Of a DNA stretch of 9,060 nt, positions 1 to 5,009 are shown piece after piece. Both the position numbers and the translations under genes were made by a program. Under the pieces are notes generated by a model. It ran no database searches. It was not told where the DNA came from and saw nothing but the letters and a program-made list of their open reading frames with translations. Within the stretch, counting starts at the first letter, position 1; each line of letters starts with the position of its first letter. Origin of the DNA: Hungatella sp. UBA3147 (GTDB lineage Bacteria > Bacillota > Clostridia > Lachnospirales > Lachnospiraceae); contig DEYX01000028.1 of NCBI GenBank assembly GCA_002365025.1, positions 1-9,060 of the forward strand, written 5' to 3'.

Positions 1-287
1 AGACTGATGTCAATGATATGAAATCAGATATCAATAATATGAAATCAGATATCAATAATATGAAATCAGATATCAATAATATGAAATCTGGCATCAATAA
101 GTTGTCTGATAGAATAGAAATTCTGGAAATCAAGCAAGATATCACATCACGCAAAATTGAAGATCTTACGTTTCGTGTCGCTAGTTTGGAGCATTATAGC
201 AAAAAGGAGTTTACTAAGAATAACGATCAGATAGAAACGTTAATAACAGTTTTAGAAGTAAAAAACATTTTGCCCAAACAAGCGTAG
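1..287 (+). CDS. Coiled-coil protein with heptad repeats, 5' end outside the window
   Basis: The reading frame is open to the left edge (it reads T-D-V-N-D before the first ATG at 18), so the gene probably starts upstream and only its 3' part is seen. The visible 94 or so residues begin with perfect seven-residue repeats of MKSDINN (three identical, one diverged, one degenerate copy before them). Met and Ile are spaced 3/4, as in a d/a heptad core, and a further charged helical region follows (LEIKQDITSRKIEDL, then FRVASLEHY). No enzymatic motif, signal peptide or membrane segment is visible. Short coiled-coil proteins of this sort with a variable number of heptads are common in Firmicutes, and their function is unknown to me. 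The gene is AT-rich compared with the PTS genes, has its own terminator, and shows no link to them. Confidence 0.6.
   Translation, partial: TDVNDMKSDINNMKSDINNMKSDINNMKSGINKLSDRIEILEIKQDITSRKIEDLTFRVASLEHYSKKEFTKNNDQIETLITVLEVKNILPKQA
18..101 (+). repeat. In-frame 21-bp tandem repeat (heptad-coding)
   Basis: Three copies at 18-38, 39-59 and 60-80 are identical at every base, and a fourth at 81-101 differs at a few positions. The bases just upstream (3-17) look like a decayed further copy. Each unit encodes MKSDINN, exactly one coiled-coil heptad, so gain or loss of a unit lengthens or shortens the coil without a frameshift. Confidence 0.95.
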
Positions 288-393
288 TAGTCGCACATAG
301 GCATCGGTCATAACAACTATCTGTATCATTTTTCATGATGCTTTAATACAAAAACACAGCAACTATCATAGCCAATTGAATTGTATCATATAT

Positions 394-428
394 AAAGCGT
401 AAAGTCTAAGCAATAGGCAATACGCTTT
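394..428 (+). terminator. Rho-independent terminator
   Basis: The arms AAAGCGTA (394-401) and TACGCTTT (421-428) pair perfectly. Inside them lie a symmetric AA/AA internal loop, a second 4-bp stem GTCT/AGGC (404-407/415-418, one G-U pair) and a 7-nt loop. The 3' arm runs into a T tract (426-430), followed by CTTATTTT. It lies about 105 bp after the coiled-coil gene stop and most likely ends that transcript. Confidence 0.75.
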
Positions 429-521
429 TTCTTATTTTACATTCCCCAATTATTCACTTCATGCAATTAAGCTGTGGTGAAAATATCGGTATAATTTCAC
501 TGTGGATAATTATGGATTGTA

Positions 522-530
522 TGTTAAAAT
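522..530 (+). promoter_or_regulatory. Possible extended -10 promoter for the HPr gene
   Basis: TG-T-TAAAAT matches an extended -10 element (TGnTATAAT with one mismatch), and no -35 is recognisable at 16-18 bp. A second candidate, TATAAT at 490-495, has only a poor -35 (TTAAGC at 467-472). Either would give a leader of roughly 110-150 nt before the HPr start. Which one is used cannot be decided from sequence alone. Confidence 0.35.
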
Positions 531-532
531 AT

Positions 533-549
533 GGAGAGGATTTCTCTCC
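533..549 (+). promoter_or_regulatory. Inverted repeat GGAGAG-N5-CTCTCC
   Basis: Perfect 6-bp arms (533-538 and 544-549) flank a 5-nt centre. The site is just downstream of the candidate extended -10, so it is either an operator or a hairpin at the 5' end of the HPr leader. No T tract follows, so it is not a terminator. Confidence 0.4.
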
Positions 550-583
550 TGCTTTAAATAGTTGGAGTCAACCTACTGCAACC

Positions 584-611
584 GCCAGTGTCATGCCGTT
601 CTGACATTGGC
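584..611 (+). promoter_or_regulatory. Leader hairpin upstream of the HPr gene
   Basis: GCCAGTGTCA (584-593) pairs with TGACATTGGC (602-611) over 10 bp with one G-U, and the loop is 8 nt. A moderately U-rich stretch (TTATCGTTTT) follows, so it could act as a weak attenuator. It could equally be an mRNA-stabilising element or a protein-binding dyad. It does not resemble the known ribonucleic antiterminator (RAT) sequences of the LicT/SacY type. Confidence 0.45.
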
Positions 612-649
612 TTATCGTTTTCGCATGAATCGTAAAGGGTGATGATGAG

Positions 650-907
650 ATGATTAGTTATGAATACATTGTATCGGACAAGCAGGGGCTTCATGCCATC
701 AATGCTTTGAGGCTGAGCAAGGCGGCATCGGAATACGAGTGCCGTATAATCCTTAAAAGCAGGAAAGGCACAGCGGACTGTAAGAATGTACTCTCGCTCA
801 TAAGTCTGGGAGCACGTCATGGAGAATGCCTGGAGTTTATTGTAGAGGGGCAGGATGAGAACAAGGCAATCGATTTCCTTAAGGAGTTTCTTAAGACCAA
901 TTTATAG
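650..907 (+). CDS. HPr-family phosphocarrier, divergent (His15 kept, Ser46 replaced by Asn)
   Basis: This 85-residue protein aligns without gaps to HPr (PtsH), the small cytoplasmic carrier that passes phosphate from enzyme I to PTS EIIA domains. The active-site region reads GLHAINA (residues 13-19), so His15 is present, but the usual Arg17-Pro18 are Ile and Asn. The regulatory helix reads KNVLSLISLGA (45-55), with Asn46 where HPr kinase normally phosphorylates Ser46. SLG at 52-54 and the closing helix are typical. An AAAGGGTG ribosome site lies 8 nt before the ATG. The gene ends 13 bp before the operator of the next unit, so it is probably transcribed separately. I infer a paralogue serving this PTS rather than the housekeeping PtsH. 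It is unlike Crh, which loses His15 and keeps Ser46. Confidence 0.85.
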   Translation: MISYEYIVSDKQGLHAINALRLSKAASEYECRIILKSRKGTADCKNVLSLISLGARHGECLEFIVEGQDENKAIDFLKEFLKTNL

Positions 908-920
908 CAGAAACATGATA

Positions 921-939
921 TTTCCTAGCAATTAGGAAA
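921..939. promoter_or_regulatory. Operator-like dyad, copy 1 (TTTCCTA-N5-TAGGAAA)
   Basis: Perfect 7-bp arms with a 5-bp centre; an additional A/T pair at 920/940 makes the arms 8 bp. The same arms and the same centre length recur at 4103-4121 upstream of the PTS genes. No T tract follows, so it is not a terminator. Its probable ligand is the PRD regulator encoded at 2182-4101, which would make that gene autoregulated; this is inference. Confidence 0.75.
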
Positions 940-971
940 TAAATTTACCTCCGGACTCTTTCTTGACGGAC

Positions 972-983
972 TATAGTTAATAT
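972..983 (+). promoter_or_regulatory. Candidate activator-dependent promoter (-10 region), unit 1
   Basis: Two adjoining -10-like hexamers, TATAGT (972-977) and TAATAT (978-983), start 42 and 48 bp from the operator centre at 930. Neither has an acceptable -35 at 16-18 bp (TTGACG at 963-968 is too close), which fits a promoter that needs an activator. The matching element of unit 2 has almost the same distances (41 and 47 bp). Confidence 0.5.
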
Positions 984-988
984 CAAAG

Positions 989-1018
989 AACCATCCGGTA
1001 CGTATGTACCGGGTGGTT
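989..1018 (+). promoter_or_regulatory. Strong 5' leader hairpin
   Basis: AACCATCCGGTAC (989-1001) pairs with GTACCGGGTGGTT (1006-1018) across 13 bp with a single G-U, closing a 4-nt loop. If the promoter at 972 is used, the transcript starts only a few bases before the stem. That suggests a 5'-end protecting structure or a regulatory leader. No T run follows. An ATG at 1004 lies inside the hairpin and has no ribosome site. Confidence 0.65.
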
Positions 1019-1026
1019 AAATATAA

Positions 1027-1034
1027 GAGAGGGG
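1027..1034 (+). promoter_or_regulatory. Ribosome binding site that sets the start of the MupG-like gene
   Basis: GAGAGGGG lies 8 nt before the ATG at 1043. The upstream in-frame ATG at 1004 has no such site and is buried in a hairpin, so 1043 is chosen. Confidence 0.75.
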
Positions 1035-1042
1035 TTAAACTT

Positions 1043-2134
1043 ATGGCAAAATTGGGTATTTCCGTTTATCCGGAACATTCTACCGAAGAAAAGGACATGG
1101 ATTATATCAGAAAGGCAGGAAAATTGGGGTATAAGAGAATCTTTACCTGCCTCTTAAGCGTGGAGGAAAGCAGGGAAGAGGTAATCGGCCGTTTTCGGAG
1201 ACTGGCAGATGAAGCTCACGCCTGCGGTATGGAGGTCATACCGGATGTGAGCCCTGCCGTATTCTCCCGGCTGGGAATCGCCTACGAGAACTTATCCGTA
1301 TTTCAGGAAATGCATGTGGATGGCATACGTCTGGACGAAGGCTTTGACGGTATGAAAGAAAGTCTTATGACTTATAACTCCCAGGGTCTTAAGATAGAAC
1401 TCAATGCTAGCACCAGGCTGGCGTATGTGGAGAATGTCATAGACCACCATCCGGATCGTGACAAGCTGATTACCTGCCACAATTTTTATCCGCAGAAGTT
1501 TACGGGATTGAGCCTTAAACAATTTAATACCTGTAATGATAAGATGAAATCGCTTGGGCTTAAGGTAGCGGCCTTTGTGTCCAGCAACGCGCCAGGAGCA
1601 TGCGGTCCTTGGCCTGTAAACGAAGGACTGTGTACTCTGGAGATGCACCGTGGCCTTCCGATTGATTTTCAGGTGCGCCATCTGCTTGCCACCGGTAGGA
1701 TAGATGATGTGCTTATCGCCAATGCCTATGCTACTGATGAGGAACTCAAGGCTTGCGCCGACTTAAATACCAGCATTCTGACCTTTGGTATTCAATTGGA
1801 GAAAGAATTGACTCAGACCGAGCACCAGATCCTGGATTATGAACTCCGTCATGTGGTAAGAGGTGATTTGAACGACTATATGATCCGTTCCTCCGGCCCA
1901 CGAGTCACTTTTGCAGACCGGTCTATTCCTGCTTCCAATACCAGAGACTTAAAACCCGGCGATGTGGTTATATTAAATGATGGCTATCCCAAGTATAAGG
2001 GGGAACTGCAAATCGTTACCAAAGACATGCCAAATGACGGCCGCAAGAACGTGATCGGTCATCTTCCTGAGTATGAACATGTTCTGCTGGATTACGCAAA
2101 TCCATGGACGGTATTTACATTCTGCATCCTCTAA
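1043..2134 (+). CDS. MupG/DUF871-family TIM-barrel 6-phospho-glycosidase
   Basis: This 363-residue cytoplasmic protein has the hallmarks of the DUF871/MupG family: GISVYP near the N-terminus (residues 5-10), IPDVSP (66-71), DGIRLDEGF (93-101), IELNAST (118-124), CHNFYPQKFTGL (145-156) and the EGLxTLExHR signature (around 194-203). A small C-terminal beta domain follows (GDVVILNDGYPKYKGELQI, 306-324). The characterised member, Staphylococcus aureus MupG, hydrolyses 6-phosphorylated MurNAc-GlcNAc. Members beside lactose/cellobiose-type PTS genes plausibly cut other 6-phosphorylated amino-sugar disaccharides made on import. No MurNAc-6P etherase (murQ) is in the window, so a MurNAc role is not supported here. 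The start at 1043 gives MAKLGISVYP, as usual for the family. The regulator gene follows 47 bp later in the same unit. Confidence 0.85.
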   Translation: MAKLGISVYPEHSTEEKDMDYIRKAGKLGYKRIFTCLLSVEESREEVIGRFRRLADEAHACGMEVIPDVSPAVFSRLGIAYENLSVFQEMHVDGIRLDEGFDGMKESLMTYNSQGLKIELNASTRLAYVENVIDHHPDRDKLITCHNFYPQKFTGLSLKQFNTCNDKMKSLGLKVAAFVSSNAPGACGPWPVNEGLCTLEMHRGLPIDFQVRHLLATGRIDDVLIANAYATDEELKACADLNTSILTFGIQLEKELTQTEHQILDYELRHVVRGDLNDYMIRSSGPRVTFADRSIPASNTRDLKPGDVVILNDGYPKYKGELQIVTKDMPNDGRKNVIGHLPEYEHVLLDYANPWTVFTFCIL

Positions 2135-2164
2135 ACAAGGGATTTTACGGAAGAACAAAGCAAG

Positions 2165-2172
2165 AAAAGGAG
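2165..2172 (+). promoter_or_regulatory. Ribosome binding site that sets the start of the regulator gene
   Basis: AAAAGGAG lies 9 nt before the ATG at 2182. An in-frame ATG at 2104 would overlap the end of the preceding gene and add 26 residues with no HTH character, so it is not used. Confidence 0.75.
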
Positions 2173-2181
2173 TATTTTGAC

Positions 2182-4101
2182 ATGCAGAATCAAAGACAGG
2201 AGCAGCTGCTTACCATATTATCAGAGCTGGGAGACTGGATAACCAGCCGACGCCTGGCTGTTCTTCTGCAGGTGTCGGACCGTACCATACGCTCTGATGT
2301 AGAATCCATTAACAGAAACATGACCCCGCCTCCCATAGAGTCGAATGTGCGGCGGGGTTACCGAATATGTGAAAATGCCAGTCTGTCGCCTTTGCCGCCA
2401 AAAGAATCCAGGGGGACGGATATTCCTCAGACTCCGGGCGCCCGCTGCGCATATATGATCCAGAAGCTGTTATTCGAGGTGAAAGAACTGAACCTTACCC
2501 TTCTCCAGAGCCAGATCTATGTCAGCGGAGCCTCCATTGACAATGACTTAAAGCGTATACGCAAGATGCTGGAGCCCTATCCCGGTTTAAGGCTGGTCCG
2601 CAATAAGGAATGCATATCCTTAAAGGGGGATGAGGCCGGTAAACGGCGGTTTTACAGGGATTTACTGATGGCCGAGGTACAGGAGAATTTCCTCAACTTA
2701 AATATGCTGGCCAATCTATACAAAAGCTTCAACTTAATTGAGGTAAAGGACATATTCGTGGATGTACTGAAGGAATACGATTATTCCATTCATGAATCCA
2801 TGTTTCCCATGCTGATCCTGCACGCCGGCACCAGCATTGAGAGAATGAACTGCGCCAACTACATCAGTATGGAAGAAGAGATACAGGGGTTAGAGGATAC
2901 CATCGAGTACCAGATTTCAAAGGACTTTTTTGACCGCATTTCCAAACGCCTGCATATAAAGATCCATGAGGGAGAAGTGGGGATGTTCGCTCTGGTCGTC
3001 ATGGGCAGAAAAGCCTCCAATTATACCGACAATTACGTAAACTTCGGCGGCAGGTGGCTGAGTACCAGGAAGCTGGTGGGAGAGGCCCTGGAGCAGATAT
3101 ATACTCTGTTCGGGCTGGATTTCCGGCAGGATGGGGATCTTGTTGCCGGCCTTAAGATGCACATCCACGGTCTGGTAGAGCGTGTCAGGAACCAGGTCCG
3201 TATGGAGGATGTATTTGTGGAAGAGATCAAGCGCAAATACCCTCTGGTCTTCGAGATGGGCATCTACGTGGTGGAATTTCTGGAAGATAAGCTTAAGACT
3301 CCCATATCCGATGCAGAGAGCTGCTATATCGCCCTTCATCTGGGAGCTGCCAGTGAGCGTATGAAAACAGAGAGAAAATATCATGCTGTAATGATCCTGC
3401 CTCATAACCAGTCTTTTTCTGATATGTGCGTGAAGAAAATTTCCGATATGTTTCGTGAGAGGATGGAAGTGGTGAAGGTCTTTGGTTATTTTGAAGAGGA
3501 GGTAGTGTCTTCTCTGGATCCGGATCTTCTGCTCAGTACATTTCCCCTGGAACATCGGTTGAACGTAGAGACCGTCTCCATTAACTTATTCGTGGATTCC
3601 GAGACAGAGTCCAGGATTCTCCAGGCCATCAACCGGCTGGATAAGAAAGGATTCCGGCTGGAATTCTCTTCCCACATCGGCAGCTTAATCCGCCGGGAAC
3701 ATTACCATACAGAGGTGAACTGTACAAACCCGGAGGAAATTATCCGCATGCTGTGCTCTGGTCTGGTACAGGATGGGATTGTGGATCCGGAGTTTACTGA
3801 TGTGGTATTAAAGAGGGAGCAGATGTCCCCAACCTCCTTTGTGAATACATTTGCGATTCCCCACGCATTCGGAGCTTTTGCCGGGAATTCCACCATTGCG
3901 GTGGCACAGCTTAAGAATCCTCTGAAATGGGGTGTCTTTGAGGTACGGCTGGTGATGCTGTTTGCCATCAATATAGGGGATGCCAGGATGATTAAAATCT
4001 TCTTTGACTGGATATCCAACATCGTGAATCAGCCTGAGGAGCTGGCAAAATTGGCGGCTCCCTGCGGATATGAGGAATTTATCGACCGGATAATGGAGTG
4101 A
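2182..4101 (+). CDS. PRD-domain PTS-responsive transcriptional activator (MtlR/LicR type)
   Basis: The 639-residue protein has a winged HTH at about 1-50 (DWITSRRLAVLLQVSDRTIR), a second Mga-like HTH (about 86-160), PRD1 (about 180-280), PRD2 (about 296-400), an EIIB(Gat)-like domain (about 400-485) and a fructose/mannitol-type EIIA domain (about 495-637). This is the layout of DNA-binding activators such as MtlR, not of RNA-binding antiterminators. Phosphorylation by HPr and EII proteins normally tunes activity. Visible acceptor histidines are His214 (PRD1), His327 and His386 (PRD2) and His561 in the EIIA motif AIPHAFG. The second PRD1 histidine is missing (IHEGEVGMFALVVMG), and the EIIB-like loop LPHNQSFSD has Leu406 where the cysteine should be. 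It likely activates its own unit and the downstream PTS unit through the shared dyad. Confidence 0.9.
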   Translation: MQNQRQEQLLTILSELGDWITSRRLAVLLQVSDRTIRSDVESINRNMTPPPIESNVRRGYRICENASLSPLPPKESRGTDIPQTPGARCAYMIQKLLFEVKELNLTLLQSQIYVSGASIDNDLKRIRKMLEPYPGLRLVRNKECISLKGDEAGKRRFYRDLLMAEVQENFLNLNMLANLYKSFNLIEVKDIFVDVLKEYDYSIHESMFPMLILHAGTSIERMNCANYISMEEEIQGLEDTIEYQISKDFFDRISKRLHIKIHEGEVGMFALVVMGRKASNYTDNYVNFGGRWLSTRKLVGEALEQIYTLFGLDFRQDGDLVAGLKMHIHGLVERVRNQVRMEDVFVEEIKRKYPLVFEMGIYVVEFLEDKLKTPISDAESCYIALHLGAASERMKTERKYHAVMILPHNQSFSDMCVKKISDMFRERMEVVKVFGYFEEEVVSSLDPDLLLSTFPLEHRLNVETVSINLFVDSETESRILQAINRLDKKGFRLEFSSHIGSLIRREHYHTEVNCTNPEEIIRMLCSGLVQDGIVDPEFTDVVLKREQMSPTSFVNTFAIPHAFGAFAGNSTIAVAQLKNPLKWGVFEVRLVMLFAINIGDARMIKIFFDWISNIVNQPEELAKLAAPCGYEEFIDRIME

Positions 4102-4102
4102 A

Positions 4103-4121
4103 TTTCCTAAGAGCTAGGAAA
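4103..4121. promoter_or_regulatory. Operator-like dyad, copy 2 (TTTCCTA-N5-TAGGAAA)
   Basis: The arms are identical to those at 921-939 and the centre is again 5 bp but of different sequence (AGAGC versus GCAAT), which points to a dimeric protein reading the arms. It begins one base after the regulator stop codon and precedes the PTS operon promoter. A lesser CCTT-T-AAGG repeat sits at 4124-4132. Confidence 0.75.
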
Positions 4122-4152
4122 CGCCTTTAAGGAAAAAAGTGAATATAAGCCT

Positions 4153-4164
4153 TATAATTATAAT
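4153..4164 (+). promoter_or_regulatory. Candidate activator-dependent promoter (-10 region) of the PTS operon
   Basis: Two perfect TATAAT hexamers occur in tandem (4153-4158 and 4159-4164), starting 41 and 47 bp from the operator centre at 4112. No -35-like hexamer lies at 16-18 bp from either (the area is AGGAAAAAAGTG). A good -10 with no -35, preceded by a dyad, is typical of activator-dependent sigma-A promoters. There is no -24/-12 GG/GC pattern for sigma-54. Confidence 0.6.
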
Positions 4165-4187
4165 TAATTAAGGCAGCTTAAGTTAAG

Positions 4188-4216
4188 ATGCAGCAAACAA
4201 AACGGTTTTGCTGCAT
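4188..4216 (+). terminator. Terminator- or attenuator-like hairpin in the PTS operon leader
   Basis: ATGCAGCAAA (4188-4197) pairs perfectly with TTTGCTGCAT (4207-4216) around a 9-nt loop, followed by a short TTTG. The weak T tract allows only a partial terminator. It could trim read-through from the regulator gene or attenuate the PTS operon, as it lies downstream of the proposed promoter. The centre also forms a DNA palindrome CAAAAC-G-GTTTTG (4198-4210), which could instead be an operator of a LacI-like protein. Confidence 0.5.
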
Positions 4217-4251
4217 TTTGCATATCATCAACACATTCAGGAGGCAGCAAT

Positions 4252-4590
4252 ATGTTAGAGGGATTAGAGACCATTTGCTTTAAAATCATATCCAATGTAG
4301 GCGGAGCAAGGTCCAGCTATATTGAGGCGATCCAGAAAGCAAAGCATGGGGATTTCGGCGGTGCCGGGGAATGCATGAAAGCCGGTCAGGAAATGTTCCT
4401 GGCAGGACATGAGGCCCACTTTGAACTGATCCAGAAAGAGGCCCAGGGGGAACCGGTGGGCGGTTCCCTGATTCTGATCCATGCGGAAGACCAGCTTATG
4501 AGCGCGGAAGGATTCAAAATCATCGCAGAAGAGATGATTGCCAGCTACAGGAGGATCGTAGAGCTGGAGGAGAAGGTGGGGAGTAAATAA
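4252..4590 (+). CDS. PTS lactose/cellobiose-family EIIA component
   Basis: This 112-residue all-helical protein accepts phosphate from HPr and gives it to the EIIB encoded next. The signature LILIHAEDQLMSAEG is present, with the phosphorylated His77 and the metal-binding Asp80 spaced as in the lactose-type EIIA trimer (His78/Asp81 in the lactococcal protein). The N-terminal part (KIISNVGGARSSYIEAIQKAK) and the length match the family. A strong CAGGAGG site lies 7 nt before the ATG. It is the first gene of the six-gene unit. The cellobiose/chitobiose branch cannot be told from the lactose branch by this subunit alone. Confidence 0.95.
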   Translation: MLEGLETICFKIISNVGGARSSYIEAIQKAKHGDFGGAGECMKAGQEMFLAGHEAHFELIQKEAQGEPVGGSLILIHAEDQLMSAEGFKIIAEEMIASYRRIVELEEKVGSK

Positions 4591-4629
4591 TGGAAATAAA
4601 AAAATGCAAATAGCAAGGAGGATTTTACA

Positions 4630-4950
4630 ATGAAACGAGTGTATTTATTCTGCAGTGCAGGTATGTCTACCAGCATGCTGGCAAGCAAGATGCAGAGCGT
4701 AGCTAACGAGCATAACCTTCCCATTGAAGTGGAAGCTTTCCCGGATGGCAAGATCGGACAGATCATCGATGAAAAGCACCCGGATGTGATCCTTTTGGGA
4801 CCCCAGGTCAAGTACCGTTATGGTGAGATTGTGGAAAAGTTTGGAAGCAAAGGAATCCCGATTCAGGTCATTGACCAGACCGATTACGGCATGATGAATG
4901 GTGAGAAGGTCCTTAAATCAGCAATAAAACTTTTAAAAGCTTCCAAATAA
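4630..4950 (+). CDS. PTS lactose/cellobiose-family EIIB component
   Basis: This 106-residue cytoplasmic protein carries the P-loop-like motif FCSAGMSTSML, whose Cys8 is the phosphorylated residue that passes phosphate to the sugar inside EIIC. The later LLGPQVKYRY (about 55-64) and the end of the domain (IPIQVIDQTDYGMMNGEKVL) are typical of the cellobiose/chitobiose branch. An AAGGAGGA site lies 7 nt before the ATG, and the gap to the EIIA gene is 39 bp. No unusual substitution was noticed. Confidence 0.95.
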   Translation: MKRVYLFCSAGMSTSMLASKMQSVANEHNLPIEVEAFPDGKIGQIIDEKHPDVILLGPQVKYRYGEIVEKFGSKGIPIQVIDQTDYGMMNGEKVLKSAIKLLKASK

Positions 4951-5009
4951 GGCTATAAAAGCAGAACTTCCATAATAGCAAAAACAAATAAAAACGGGGG
5001 AATAACAAT

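Larger units (their letters stand above)
288..649. other. Gene-free interval between coiled-coil gene and HPr gene
   Basis: I see no credible gene here. The stretch is AT-rich and holds the terminator at 394-428, possible sigma-A -10 elements at 490-495 (TATAAT) and 525-530 (extended TGTTAAAAT), and two leader hairpins at 533-549 and 584-611. A minor 5-bp inverted repeat (ATCAT/ATGAT) around 325-341 is too weak to call. The minus-strand reading frame that runs through the HPr gene into this interval has no family features. Confidence 0.6.

Noticed and set aside
18..101. CRISPR-like direct repeats
   Set aside because: The units are contiguous with no spacers, 21 bp long and in frame, so they are coding heptad repeats.
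584..611. RAT/terminator switch for a BglG-type antiterminator
   Set aside because: The linked regulator has N-terminal HTH domains rather than an RNA-binding CAT domain, and the sequence does not resemble known RAT motifs.
554..820. Minus-strand reading frame overlapping the HPr gene and its leader
   Set aside because: No family features and no sensible ribosome site were seen, and the overlapping plus-strand frame is a clear HPr.
876..885. TCCTTAAGGA palindrome inside the HPr gene as an extra operator
   Set aside because: It is within coding sequence, only partly resembles the TTTCCTA arms, lacks the 5-bp centre and can arise by chance.
1043..2134. MurNAc recycling operon (MupG with MurQ/MurP)
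   Set aside because: No MurQ etherase or MurP-type permease is in the window, and the PTS is of the lactose/cellobiose family, so a strict MurNAc assignment is not supported.
2917..3555. Long minus-strand reading frame (212 codons) opposite the regulator gene
   Set aside because: It lies wholly inside a confidently recognised PRD regulator gene, has no recognisable domain, and mirrors the codon structure of the plus strand.
4198..4210. Canonical CcpA cre site
   Set aside because: The core AACGGTT is similar, but the flanking TG...CA bases of the consensus are replaced, so it is reported only as a LacI-like palindrome.
4102..4251. Sigma-54 (-24/-12) promoter, as with LevR-type PRD regulators
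   Set aside because: No GG-N10-GC pattern of the right kind is present, and the regulator lacks an AAA+ domain. The TATAAT hexamers fit sigma-A.
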